A DNA stretch of 64,000 nucleotides, taken from Armatimonadota bacterium (lineage in GTDB: Bacteria > Armatimonadota > UBA5829). Of the stretch, positions 41,747 to 49,446 are shown piece after piece; position 1 is the stretch's first letter; the number at the start of each line of letters is the position of its first letter. Location: NCBI GenBank assembly GCA_023474015.1, contig JAMCYN010000165.1:29461-93460 (forward strand), in the 5' to 3' direction. The notes under the pieces were generated by a model. It did not search any database, was not told the origin of the DNA, and saw only the letters and a program-made list of their open reading frames with translations. Made by a program: the position numbers and the translations under genes.

Positions 41747-43684
41747 ATGAACGAGACAACGGTACGCATGTTTCGACGCATTCGAGCCCGTGCTGGGGCG
41801 GTCCTACTGGTGTGTGGTGACCTCATCGCCCTCATTGGCGCCCTGGTTCTCTCACTTTGGCTTCGCTATGACACGCTGACCATCGGGGAGGTCGTGCATA
41901 GGCACCTTCGGGATAACCTCCTCTGCATTGGTATTGCGTTGTGTTTCTACTCCGTCATATTCCATGCGTTCCGGCTCTACCGGTACGCGTGGCGGTTTGC
42001 CAGCCTGGAGATGGTGTCCGGAGTGATAGGCGCCAACACCATCGGACTGGCCGGACTGCTGGCGGTGCAATACATACTGCACGGCAAGTGCTTCCCGTAC
42101 TCCGTGGTGACTATTTTCTGGATGATGAGCATAGCGCTCGTCGGCGGAGTCAGGATTCTGCTCAGACTGGCCAGCCTCAGCACGAACTACGGCAAAGGCG
42201 CGTTCGAGGCTATCCACCGAGACACGCGCCCCAAGCGGGTGGTGATCCTGGGCGGCGGCAGCTCCGGCGCTCGCGTGTTGAACGCGCTGCAGGATGAGCT
42301 GGGCGTGCAGTACGAGGTCATCGGGGTTCTCGACGACAAACCCGATAGAAAAGGCACTTATATTCGCAATGCTCGCGTGCTCGGGCCGCTCCGCCATCTG
42401 CATCGGCTGCTGGACGAACGCGCGGTCGATGAGGTCCTGATCGCGCTTCCCGATTCGAGCGGAGCCAGGATAAGAGAATACGTGCTGGCGTGCCGCAAGC
42501 AGAAGGTCCCGGTCAAGATCATACCCGGTATTCGCGAAGTGCTCAACGGCAAAGCCCATGCGCACATCGAAGAGATCAGTGTGGAGGATCTCCTGCGCAG
42601 GCCGCCTGTAAGGATAAACCTGGACAGGATTGGCGGATGCCTGACTGGCGCTCGCGTTATGGTAACGGGCGCGGGCGGGTCGATAGGCTCCGAGCTCTGC
42701 CGGCAGATTATCGCGCTCGAGCCCACGACGCTTATTCTGCTGGGCCACGGCGAGAACTCGATACACCAAATCTACCACGAACTCCGGCTAAGTAACCCCG
42801 ACCGCGCGGACCGGCTGCGGATGGTGATCGCGTCCGTGGCGAACGAGATTCGCATGGACCAGGTGTTCCGCACTCATCGCCCGCAGGTAGTCTTTCACGC
42901 CGCGGCGCACAAGCACGTGCCGATAATGGAAGCCAACCTGCTTGAGGCCGTCCAGAACAACGTATTCGGCACGAACTGTGTCGCCGAGTGCTGCGGGCGC
43001 TACAGCGTCGAGAAGATGGTATTGATCTCCACCGATAAGGCCGTTGGTCCGTCAAGCGTTATGGGCGCGACCAAGTGGCTGTGCGAGGAAGTGATCCGCT
43101 CGATGGTTCCCGCATACCCGCGGACGACGTATGTGACAGTGCGGTTTGGAAATGTGCTCGGCAGCAGGGGAAGCGTGGTGCCGATATTCCACGAGGCGAT
43201 CAAGCGCGGCGGACCGGTATGTGTGACTCATCCCGAAATGACGCGGTTCTTCATGTCCATACCCGAAGCCGTTCAACTGGTGCTCCAGGCAAGCGCATCG
43301 GGCGTGTCGGGCGAGCTTTATGTGCTCGACATGGGCCATCCGGTCAAGATACTGGACCTAGCTTGCGATATGATCAGAATCTGCGGCTATGAACCCCATT
43401 CGGAGATTCCGATCAAGTTCACCGGCATGCGGCCGGGCGAGAAGATGCACGAGACGCTCACCAACGAGGATGAAGAAGTGAGGCCCGCGCCATGCGATGG
43501 GCTGTTCGCCGTCCATCGCCCCCCGTGCTTCACCGAAGCCGAAGTTGGCGAGATGCTGCGGAGAATGCGGGAGATGATAGTCAGCGGCGACACGGTGGAG
43601 ATGCGCAATACCCTCGATGAAATGGTGCCCGGCTTCTCAACACGGAACCTCTTCGCGGAGACGGTGCAGGTGTCGGAAGGGTAG
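41747..43684 (+). CDS. Membrane UDP-sugar 4,6-dehydratase (WbpM/CapD/FlaA1 family)
   Basis: 645 residues. About four N-terminal membrane helices (VLLVCGDLIALIGALVLSLWLRY; LLCIGIALCFYSVIFHAFRLYRYAW; GLAGLLAVQYIL; IFWMMSIALVGGVRILLRL) are followed by a first Rossmann domain (VVILGGGSSGARVLNAL) and a second, catalytic SDR domain (VMVTGAGGSIGSELCRQIIALEP, then HAAAHKHVPIMEANLLEAVQNNVFGT and VLISTDKAVGPSSVMGATKW, with the Thr-Asp-Lys variant triad). It dehydrates UDP-GlcNAc-type sugars for capsule or O-antigen. The start follows GGGAGGTG and AAGAGACAGG. It is probably the last gene of the polysaccharide cluster in this window. Confidence 0.93.
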   Translation: MNETTVRMFRRIRARAGAVLLVCGDLIALIGALVLSLWLRYDTLTIGEVVHRHLRDNLLCIGIALCFYSVIFHAFRLYRYAWRFASLEMVSGVIGANTIGLAGLLAVQYILHGKCFPYSVVTIFWMMSIALVGGVRILLRLASLSTNYGKGAFEAIHRDTRPKRVVILGGGSSGARVLNALQDELGVQYEVIGVLDDKPDRKGTYIRNARVLGPLRHLHRLLDERAVDEVLIALPDSSGARIREYVLACRKQKVPVKIIPGIREVLNGKAHAHIEEISVEDLLRRPPVRINLDRIGGCLTGARVMVTGAGGSIGSELCRQIIALEPTTLILLGHGENSIHQIYHELRLSNPDRADRLRMVIASVANEIRMDQVFRTHRPQVVFHAAAHKHVPIMEANLLEAVQNNVFGTNCVAECCGRYSVEKMVLISTDKAVGPSSVMGATKWLCEEVIRSMVPAYPRTTYVTVRFGNVLGSRGSVVPIFHEAIKRGGPVCVTHPEMTRFFMSIPEAVQLVLQASASGVSGELYVLDMGHPVKILDLACDMIRICGYEPHSEIPIKFTGMRPGEKMHETLTNEDEEVRPAPCDGLFAVHRPPCFTEAEVGEMLRRMREMIVSGDTVEMRNTLDEMVPGFSTRNLFAETVQVSEG

Positions 43685-43757
43685 CTGACGCGGGTTGCTT
43701 CGGTTCCGAAGGGGCTGAAGCCTATCCCTCTTCTGTGTCGATCTCCAGAAATATCAA

Positions 43758-44522
43758 TCACCGCCGCCGGATATCGAACGTATTCCCCAGCCCCACCAGC
43801 CAACCGGTCTTGCCGTTGAATGCTGCGAGGAACGTCAGGTTGCCGTAGCGCCCGTGGGGGCGGTATGTGACGCCCACGTTCGGCTGGAAACCGTCGTATT
43901 CGCCTATCGCGTTCCATTGGTCGCCCAGAGCTACTGACAGGCCGCCGAAGGGCTGGTTCAGGAACCTGCTGTCCCCGAAGCCGAGGCTGATGGACGCCGG
44001 GCGGCCCGCGAGCCGGATCGACTTGGTGGCGACGCCGTAGTAAGTCCGGCCGGTGGTCGAGTGCTCCTTGTTGAGCAAATCCTGCACGCCGAACGCTATC
44101 GCGGGAACGTTGGCTTTTTCCTGAATCAGGATAGTCTGGAGGCTGAGGACCTTCGCCTCGCCGGTATTGCGGCCCACCAGGAAGCCGCTGACATACAGCG
44201 ACGGCCTCCCGCCGAAGCCCATTTCGAGGAAGCCGGCGCCGTTATCGGTTTCGCCGCCGCCCTCGTGTGCCCCGTTATAAAGCGCCGTGTTCAGGTAGCC
44301 CCAGTGAGGGGTGTAAGCGACGGGAATATTGATCTGCACCGAGCCCTGGCCGTCCGGCTCGCCCTGGGCGTTGAGCGCCGTGCCGCCGCCTGGGAGCGGG
44401 GATATATTTCGATACTGGGGGCTCGGCTCGTTCGCGAGCGTCGGAGCCGCGGCGAGGCAGATCGTCATAACGACTACCATGATTGAAATTGCTGATGAGT
44501 GGTCGGGTGTAATGCGGACCAT
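43758..44522 (-). CDS. Predicted outer-membrane beta-barrel protein, YjbH-like
   Basis: 254 residues with a signal peptide (SIMVVVMTICLAAAPTLA). The mature part is rich in alternating aromatic/Gly strands (PHWGYLNTALYNG; AGFLEMGFGGRPSLYVSGFLVG; RTYYGVATKSIRLAGRPASISLGFGDSRF; YGNLTFLAAFNGKTGWLVGLGNTFDI) and ends with a terminal strand as in outer-membrane barrels. The GVQDLLN and GDSRF blocks recall exopolysaccharide-associated YjbH-type proteins. AATGGAGG is eight bases before the ATG. Next to the polysaccharide cluster, a role in glycan export or envelope is likely but unproven. Confidence 0.6.
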   Translation of the reverse strand: MVRITPDHSSAISIMVVVMTICLAAAPTLANEPSPQYRNISPLPGGGTALNAQGEPDGQGSVQINIPVAYTPHWGYLNTALYNGAHEGGGETDNGAGFLEMGFGGRPSLYVSGFLVGRNTGEAKVLSLQTILIQEKANVPAIAFGVQDLLNKEHSTTGRTYYGVATKSIRLAGRPASISLGFGDSRFLNQPFGGLSVALGDQWNAIGEYDGFQPNVGVTYRPHGRYGNLTFLAAFNGKTGWLVGLGNTFDIRRR

Positions 44523-44641
44523 TTGCGGAAACCTCCATTATTTCGGCGAGATCGACTCGCGGGGCAATCATTGAGTGTGCCTGATGACCTATTCTAGTGA
44601 GCACGTTGCTCAGTTGTCAACAGGCTCGGCGGGAGTGGCGG

Positions 44642-44718
44642 TTGGGTGATAGGGATTGGGTGTTGGGGAAGGGAGGCGCGTCATTTTCCCCAACACCCAT
44701 CACCCAAAACCCAACACC
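44642..44718. repeat. Inverted heptanucleotide repeat (GGGTGTT/AACACCC type)
   Basis: The left arm is made of GGGTGAT-AGGGATT-GGGTGTT-GGGGAA, the right arm of CAACACC-CATCACC-CAAAACC-CAACACC, with a 15-base loop. The arms pair over TGGGTGTTGGGGAA. It lies just past the amidase stop on the minus strand and may also terminate the phage cassette transcript. Confidence 0.85.
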
Positions 44719-44731
44719 TTGATTGTCACCC

Positions 44732-45295
44732 TTATTTCTGCACAATGCCTTGGCTTGGTTGCGGACTGGTCAGCGTTTCCGCGATCTTCTTCGCAACCGC
44801 CTCTCGGAACTCCGGCCCCTTGAGCAGCCGCGAGTCGTGCGCGCTGGTCAAGAAAGCAACCTCCAGCAGCACCGCCGGCATGACACGATACGTGTCCCTG
44901 AGTACCTTCAGCCGCGTGTGCTGGCTCTGAGAGTCCCACTTGACGCCTCGCGTCTTCAAGCCAAGCGATGAAGCCGCATCCACCAGCCGCTCGGCGAGAG
45001 TCCGGCTGCGGTTGTCTCCCAAGGCGATGAACGCCTCGACGCCGCGTGCTGACGCCGGTCCGGCGTTGAAGTGGATCGAGAGGAAGGCGTCGCAGTCCTC
45101 GGCGACGGCGAGCCGCCCACGGGCCTGGAGCGGTACGAACTTCTCATCCGCTCTGGTGCAGACTGTCTGATGGCCGCTCGCGCGAAGGTGATGCCCGATT
45201 CGTTTCACGAAATCGAGCGCGAGTTCGTCCTCTATCAGACCATTAGCCATTGCCCCCGTGCGGCCTCCGTGACCGGCATCGAGCGCGACTTTCAT
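44732..45295 (-). CDS. N-acetylmuramoyl-L-alanine amidase (endolysin-type)
   Basis: 187 residues, an amidase_3 domain alone: VALDAGHGG with the first zinc His, then the Glu in LIEDELALDFVKRI, DAFLSIHFNAGPASARGVEAFI with the second His, and LLEVAFLTSAHDSRLL with the catalytic Glu. It cleaves the bond between muramic acid and the stem peptide. The lack of a signal peptide and its place as last gene after a holin-like gene suggest a phage endolysin. Its start overlaps the previous stop by four bases (ATGA). Confidence 0.92.
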   Translation of the reverse strand: MKVALDAGHGGRTGAMANGLIEDELALDFVKRIGHHLRASGHQTVCTRADEKFVPLQARGRLAVAEDCDAFLSIHFNAGPASARGVEAFIALGDNRSRTLAERLVDAASSLGLKTRGVKWDSQSQHTRLKVLRDTYRVMPAVLLEVAFLTSAHDSRLLKGPEFREAVAKKIAETLTSPQPSQGIVQK

Positions 45296-45618
45296 CTCCG
45301 GCCCCGCTTCCACTGCTGGTAGATATGCTCCACGAGCAGGTTCGCTATGCTCGCGGGGATCGGGAACCCGAGCTCTTTGATGCAGAGCTTCTGCAGGTAG
45401 ATGATGGCCTGCTTTCGGCGCTGATCGGGCGTAAGCTCGGCGATTGCCGCCGCGCGCTCGATGGCGTCTGTAACTCGGGCGGCCCCGATGCGGTTGAGCC
45501 ACTTGCGAGCCCACGCGGGGAGCCTGTCCTTGCGCGACAGACACGCAGTGACGAAACCAAGTACGCCGATCGCCAGCGAGACCCAGTCGCCGACGGGAAT
45601 GTTTGTATCGAAGTGCAT
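45292..45618 (-). CDS. Holin-like small membrane protein
   Basis: 108 residues. One clear membrane helix near the N-terminus (DWVSLAIGVLGFVTACLS, about residues 11-28) is followed by a basic, amphipathic cytoplasmic-type tail (KDRLPAWARKWLNRIG... YIYQQWKRGRR). AAGGAGG lies eight bases before the ATG. The open frame extends upstream through a repeat, which I exclude. Position directly before the endolysin, with a four-base overlap, argues for a holin or spanin-like lysis protein, but there is no specific family motif. Confidence 0.6.
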   Translation of the reverse strand: MHFDTNIPVGDWVSLAIGVLGFVTACLSRKDRLPAWARKWLNRIGAARVTDAIERAAAIAELTPDQRRKQAIIYLQKLCIKELGFPIPASIANLLVEHIYQQWKRGRR

Positions 45619-45644
45619 AGTTGCATCCTCCTTTCGGGAGTCCA

Positions 45645-45720
45645 AGAGTGGAAAGTGGAGAGTGGAGGGTGGAGAGCAGGGGCCTTCCCTTCCGGACTCT
45701 CCACTCTCTGACTCTCCTCT
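45645..45720. repeat. Inverted heptanucleotide repeat (GTGGAGA/TCTCCAC type)
   Basis: Left half GTGGAAA-GTGGAGA-GTGGAGG-GTGGAGA, right half ACTCTCC-ACTCTCT-GACTCTCC, able to form a hairpin between the holin-like and the stopper-like genes. The same unit appears inside the terminase gene at 53501-53535. Confidence 0.85.
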
Positions 45721-46018
45721 AAGCAAGTATCACGACCTTCACCACCGCGACTCCGCCGATACGATGCAGTGAAGTCTTCAGCACCGTGTACGTGCGGCTG
45801 TCGCGGGTGATGGTATCGTCCACGTTGATAACGGCGTCACCCTGGGTCGTTAGCACGAGTCCCGGCTTCACCACACCCATCTTCTCTACATCGTCGAGAT
45901 AGGTATTCATTGTGCCCGAGTCCAGGGGTCTGAAGACGCCTCGGTAGGTATTGGAACCGACGGTGAACTGCTCGCCGTAGCTGCCGAACTTCTTGATAAC
46001 GCGCGAGAGAAACGACAT
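45719..46018 (-). CDS. Small phage structural protein, probable head-completion/stopper
   Basis: 99 residues, mostly beta: FGSYGEQFTVGSNTYRGVFRPL, VKPGLVLTTQGDAVINVDDTITRDSRTYTVLKTSLHRIGG. The GDxI.....I....TYTV pattern resembles phage head-tail joining/stopper proteins, where a small barrel closes the portal channel. It begins directly after the stop of the connector gene (TAG ATG) with GAGGAGGTG upstream. The assignment is by size, order and weak pattern only. Confidence 0.5.
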   Translation of the reverse strand: MSFLSRVIKKFGSYGEQFTVGSNTYRGVFRPLDSGTMNTYLDDVEKMGVVKPGLVLTTQGDAVINVDDTITRDSRTYTVLKTSLHRIGGVAVVKVVILA

Positions 46019-46453
46019 CTACCACACCTCCTCATCGTCCGAAAAGACCATGTCCTTATCGGCCGTCGAGCTTGCGGCGGCCGCCTCGGACATCATCGGA
46101 AGCGCGGCCTTGAGATACGGGGCGAGCCGCGTCGCCCCCTGCTGGACGAGATCGACCCCGCGCTGCGTCAGTTCCCCGATGGAGACCCCGGCCACGGAAA
46201 ACTGCTCCGTCCGCCCTGATTCCCTGCGAAGCTGTTCGACGAACTCCCCGGCGATCATTTCCAGCATCCCGAGTTTCAGGGTCGCCTGGAGCTTGGTGTT
46301 GGACGTGTCGTTGTAGTAGGCGTCGGTGATTGAGTACTCCAGCGCGGGCTGCATCTCGCTGACCAGCGAGCTTATGGAGCTGTCATAAGTCGTATCCCCC
46401 GAGTCGATCATAGCCTTGCGCTTGACCTCGGCGGTTGTGATTGTAATGGACAA
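46019..46453 (-). CDS. Probable head-tail connector protein (gp6-like)
   Basis: 144 residues, mainly helical: TTAEVKRKAMIDSGDTTYDSSISSLVSEMQPALEYSITDAYYNDTS, then LQATLKLGMLEMIAGEFVEQLRRESGRTEQFSVAGVSIGE. The N-terminal pattern of a short helix, D-rich loop and long helix fits phage DNA-packaging adaptor (gp6-like) proteins. It uses a TTG start with AGGAGGTG upstream. It is just after the capsid gene and before the stopper gene, the usual location of the adaptor. Confidence 0.6.
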   Translation of the reverse strand: MSITITTAEVKRKAMIDSGDTTYDSSISSLVSEMQPALEYSITDAYYNDTSNTKLQATLKLGMLEMIAGEFVEQLRRESGRTEQFSVAGVSIGELTQRGVDLVQQGATRLAPYLKAALPMMSEAAAASSTADKDMVFSDDEEVW

Positions 46454-46466
46454 CGTTCACCTCCTG

Positions 46467-46530
46467 GTTTGCGAGTTATCGAGTTGCGGGTTGACGAGTT
46501 GGTAACCCGCCAACCCGCGAACGCGCAAAC
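46467..46530. repeat. Palindromic 7/8-nt repeat array (CGAGTTG type)
   Basis: Begins GTTTGCGAGTT and ends with CGCAAAC, and inside has repeated CGAGTT, GCGGGTT and the complementary AACCCGC words. It forms a long imperfect hairpin exactly in the gap between the major capsid and connector genes. Confidence 0.85.
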
Positions 46531-47432
46531 TAGCTAACCTGACTGCCGTAGGCCATCTGCCAGAGGCCGTAGCCGGCGTTGTAGCGGGCGCGGACGCCGT
46601 AGATATACTGGTCGCGCAGGAAGCCGCTCTCGGAGTCGGCCTCGAGCGCGGCGAACTCCACCGGAGTCCTCGACTGGAGGATGACCGGCTTCACCACGCC
46701 CTTGGTGCTGAGCACGAACCAGTCGCTGGTGTCCGTCAGATACGGCGAGACGAGCAGGTCCAGCTTGCCCTTGAGGACGTTGTTCGCCATCTTGTGGTTG
46801 CTCTGCGAGCCCGGCCAGTAGGTGGACTCCAGAAGCTCCATGGCGGTCCACTGAAGGTCCGGCGGGACCACGAGCAGGTCAGGGGTAACCCCCAGCAGCC
46901 TGCCGCGGTCGTCCTTGTACTTCATCATGGCCGTGATCGCGGCCTGGAGGGCGGCTGCGTCCAGCGCGGAAGTGCCCTTGTTGGACTGCGTGCCGGAATC
47001 GCCCTCGGCGTGATCGGTGTCGAAGAAGTACTGGCCGTCGTAGCAGGTCGCGGCGAAGCCGTTCTTCAGCAGAGTGAAGACCAGCTCGTCGACGTGCCTC
47101 TTGGCCTCGCGCGCCAGGGACTGCACCCGCAGCTTGATCTGGCCGAATTTGTCATCCTCGATGGCGGCCCGCTCGACCGCGATGGACGACTCCCAGGTCT
47201 TGTTGCGGATGGTGTAGTTGTGCTCAAGCAGGCCGAGCGGCATCCTCTCGTCCTTGAACTCCCGCACGGTCGGCACGGCTCCGAGCCACGGGTAGTCCTC
47301 CTCGTCGGACTCGGACGGAACGATGGTGGCGACGCGCTCGTAGTCGCCGATGGTCGCGTCAAGCGCCTCGAAGAACACGGTCTTCAGCCCATCCTCAAGC
47401 AGAGTGGGCACATCGGATTTGGTGAGTGGCAT
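46530..47432 (-). CDS. Mu-like major capsid protein (gpT family)
   Basis: 300 residues. It matches the Mu major-head pattern: an N-terminal helix, EDYPWLGAVPTVREFKDERMPLGLLEHNYTIRNKTWESSIAVERAAIEDDKFGQ, then DELVFTLLKNGFAATCYDGQYFFDTDHAEG, PDLLVVPPDLQWTAMELL, SDWFVLSTKGVVKPVILQSRTPVEF and the C-terminal YIYGVRARYNAGYGLWQMAYGS. AAGGAGAC precedes the ATG. It would form the icosahedral shell (HK97-like fold). Length is normal, with no frameshift, so the gene appears intact. Confidence 0.92.
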   Translation of the reverse strand: MPLTKSDVPTLLEDGLKTVFFEALDATIGDYERVATIVPSESDEEDYPWLGAVPTVREFKDERMPLGLLEHNYTIRNKTWESSIAVERAAIEDDKFGQIKLRVQSLAREAKRHVDELVFTLLKNGFAATCYDGQYFFDTDHAEGDSGTQSNKGTSALDAAALQAAITAMMKYKDDRGRLLGVTPDLLVVPPDLQWTAMELLESTYWPGSQSNHKMANNVLKGKLDLLVSPYLTDTSDWFVLSTKGVVKPVILQSRTPVEFAALEADSESGFLRDQYIYGVRARYNAGYGLWQMAYGSQVS

Positions 47433-47460
47433 GGTTAATGTCTCCTTTCCATTCTGTTTC

Positions 47461-47536
47461 GGGTTTACGCGTTACGAGTTACGAGTTGAAGGGAGTCCCT
47501 TCCCAACCCGTAACACGCTAACACGCAACTCGCAAC
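47461..47536. repeat. Inverted heptanucleotide repeat (GAGTTAC/GTAACAC type)
   Basis: Left: GCGTTAC-GAGTTAC-GAGTTGA; right: AACCCGT-AACACGC-TAACACGC-AACTCGC. A hairpin centred on GGGAGTCCC sits in the gap before the major capsid gene. The rest of the 286-base gap (47537-47718) shows no gene. Confidence 0.85.
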
Positions 47537-47718
47537 TTGTACAAACTCAAGCAGCCAAGCAGAGGTATTCGCCAACTTCGGGTATAACAATCCATGAGCC
47601 GGGATCCAACCCTGCCCGGCCCGGGCGAGTAGTATGCGAAAGCCACTAACGGTAGCAGATTCGCTGATCGCCTTGCCGCCGCGGCCGCAATAGGAGCGAC
47701 CGCGGCGCATAACTGCGT

Positions 47719-48135
47719 CTAGCTCGCGTACCGGTCGATACGAATCCGCACGCTGGTCGCGCTGATGCTCTCGACGGCGACCCCGGCCACGATATTGTTG
47801 GTCGTCGCGGCGTCGGTGACGGTTTGATTGTCGCTGATCTTGAACGCGATCCCGACATCGGTCTGCGCGCCGTTCCCGCCGCCATCGACGAAAACAAACG
47901 TGCCGGTAGTCTCCACGCGAATTTCGAGGTCCCCGGCGCTGCCCGCCGAGTTGTCCACCGTCTCGTAGGCGACGCCCGCGAATGTCTCGCTGGCCGCATC
48001 GGTGGAGTTGGTGGCGTAGCCGGCGGCGTTGATGTTCACCAGCGCCCCCTTAGGGATTTTGACGGCAGCTATCGGGAAGCTGATGATCTGCCCGTCCTTT
48101 CTCTTTACTTCTCTTGCGGTTGTTGTTGCTGTCAT
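47719..48135 (-). CDS. Capsid accessory (decoration-like) protein
   Basis: 138 residues, beta-rich and low in Cys and aromatic residues: IPKGALVNINAAGYATNSTDAASETFAGVAYETVDNSAGSAGDLEIRVETTGTFVFVDGGG. The GALVNIN...ATNS....FAGVAYETVDN...AG....VRV.T.G.F pattern resembles small capsid-stabilising proteins placed before the capsid gene in many phages (DUF2190-like). AAAGGAG precedes the ATG. Its upstream region is shared with the divergent hicAB promoter. Confidence 0.65.
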   Translation of the reverse strand: MTATTTAREVKRKDGQIISFPIAAVKIPKGALVNINAAGYATNSTDAASETFAGVAYETVDNSAGSAGDLEIRVETTGTFVFVDGGGNGAQTDVGIAFKISDNQTVTDAATTNNIVAGVAVESISATSVRIRIDRYAS

Positions 48136-48161
48136 GGTATGCTCCTTTCGTAAAACAGACG

Positions 48162-48190
48162 TTGACTCGTGATACCAAATGTGGTATCAT
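48162..48190 (+). promoter_or_regulatory. hicAB promoter with overlapping operator palindrome
   Basis: TTGACT (48162-48167), 17 bases, TATCAT (48185-48190). GATACC (48171-48176) and GGTATC (48183-48188) form an inverted repeat with six bases between, overlapping the spacer and -10 box. This is the expected position for HicB autorepression. Confidence 0.7.
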
Positions 48191-48214
48191 AATACTGTCC
48201 GAGGAGAATGCGAT

Positions 48215-48520
48215 TTGGACTACGATGCCTTGATTGACAAGTGGCTGGTTTCCGCGCCACCGACTGAATCCAGCGAGCGCGTGGAAGCGGTGCTGGTTCA
48301 CTTCTTCGGTGAAAGCAGCATCAAGCGCGGCGCGGGAAGTTCTCATCAATTCCGCATCAAGGATTCCAGGCTTGCGGACCTCCCCGGATTCGGTATTGGT
48401 GGTCACTTGACTATCCCCGTGAGTGGCGGGCAGAAGGTCAAGAGGCCCTATCTCAAGCGCATTGCACAGGCTGTGAAGCACATCCGCCACGTGGAGGCGT
48501 CCAATGAAGAAAGACCTTGA
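48215..48520 (+). CDS. hicA: HicA-family toxin
   Basis: About 101 residues from a TTG start with GAGGAG eight bases upstream. The C-terminal two-thirds carry the HicA core in a divergent form: FFGESSIKRGAGSSHQFRIKD (catalytic His in GSSH), then HLTIPVSGGQKVKRPYLKRIAQAVKHI. HicA is an mRNA interferase. The N-terminal ~30 residues are an addition to the short classical HicA. It overlaps hicB by 17 bases and runs opposite to the phage genes on either side. Confidence 0.82.
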   Translation: MDYDALIDKWLVSAPPTESSERVEAVLVHFFGESSIKRGAGSSHQFRIKDSRLADLPGFGIGGHLTIPVSGGQKVKRPYLKRIAQAVKHIRHVEASNEERP

Positions 48521-48902
48521 ATACTATATGTCTCTCGACTATCCCGTGGAGATTCGCCGGATACCCGAATCGGACGGTGGCGGCTACATAGCTACCATCC
48601 CCAGCCTCGGTTCCTATGCTTTCGTCGGTGACGGCGAGACCCCTGAGGAGGCCTACGCTAATCTGCAGGAGACCAAGCGGGCACTCTTTGACGAGTACCT
48701 CGCCCAGGGCCTTGAGATACCGGAGCCGCCGGAGGACGATGTGTCGGCTTACAGCGGTAGATTCGTCGCTCGCCTGCCCCGTGAGTTACATCGAGACCTG
48801 GCGGACGCCGCCGAAGCAAACGGCATCAGCTTGAACCAGTACATCGTTTACGCCCTCACGCGCTTCCGTTATTCGTGTGGCCATTCGACCCGGCAAGAGT
48901 AG
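48504..48902 (+). CDS. hicB: HicB-family antitoxin
   Basis: 132 residues. The N-terminal HicB fold reads YPVEIRRIPESDGGGYIATIPSLGSYAFVGDGETPEEAYANLQETKRALFDEYLAQGLEIPEP, and a C-terminal ribbon-helix-helix DNA-binding segment is RFVARLPRELHRDLADAAEANGISLNQYIVYALTRF. It should neutralise HicA and repress the operon at the palindrome upstream. TGGAGGCGTCC precedes the ATG. It ends eight bases before the stop of the next minus-strand phage gene. Confidence 0.93.
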   Translation: MKKDLEYYMSLDYPVEIRRIPESDGGGYIATIPSLGSYAFVGDGETPEEAYANLQETKRALFDEYLAQGLEIPEPPEDDVSAYSGRFVARLPRELHRDLADAAEANGISLNQYIVYALTRFRYSCGHSTRQE

Positions 48903-48910
48903 CCGACCGA

Positions 48911-49297
48911 CTACTGGTCGATTGCCAGCACCAGGCGGGAGCCGGTCGTAGGGAACGTTGCGGGTGTGGCATCCGGTTCCATGGATTTCCAGTTAAACGC
49001 CGCCGTGCCCGCAGGCAGGCGCAGCGTATATCTGTTCTGGTCCTTGACGTAGCGGCCATCCACCGGGCCTATTACCACATCAAAATCAAGCAGTGTGGGT
49101 GTCCGCCCAATCGCCGCGATAAAGAGCGCCGGCTGACCCCCGAAGGAGTCCGAGACAATGGTGATCTGCACATCCGATGGCTTCGCAAGGGTTAGATTGA
49201 CAGTTCCCTGCGAGAGGTCGCCGATGTCGGTGACCGACGTGCTTACCCGTGACCTTACGTAGGTCTGGATAGGAAGTGTGTTCTGCTGCTTGTCCAT
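48911..49297 (-). CDS. Phage-cassette protein of unknown function
   Basis: 128 residues. The start at 49297 is five bases after AAGGAG; the longer open frame continues into a repeat. It is beta-rich: YVRSRVSTSVTDIGDLSQGTVNLTLAKPSDVQITIVSDSFGGQPALFIAAIG, then NRYTLRLPAGTAAFNWKSMEPDA. No domain is recognised. Its place between the protease/scaffold and the capsid accessory gene suggests a virion or head-assembly component. hicAB has inserted immediately downstream of it. Confidence 0.6.
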   Translation of the reverse strand: MDKQQNTLPIQTYVRSRVSTSVTDIGDLSQGTVNLTLAKPSDVQITIVSDSFGGQPALFIAAIGRTPTLLDFDVVIGPVDGRYVKDQNRYTLRLPAGTAAFNWKSMEPDATPATFPTTGSRLVLAIDQ

Positions 49298-49335
49298 CAT
49301 GTCTCCTTTCGCTGTATAGTCCGAGGCTGTACACA

Positions 49336-49434
49336 TGTCATTCTGAGCCGAAGGCGAAGAATCTGCTTTTGTACACCTCGCTGAGGCAATAACCTTCGGC
49401 GCAAAGCAGGTCCTTCGCTCCACTCAGGATGACA
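49336..49434. repeat. MITE-like dispersed element, copy 1
   Basis: About 99 bases with inverted ends TGTCATTCTGAG and CTCAGGATGACA, and internal GAAGGCGAAGAATCTGC. A second element with the same ends and core lies at 62053-62153. It separates two phage genes without disrupting either. Confidence 0.8.
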
Positions 49435-49446
49435 GGGAGCAACATT

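Noticed and set aside
44642..47536. CRISPR array
   Set aside because: The repeats are 7-8 bases in direct contact without unique spacers and differ from site to site; no cas gene is present.
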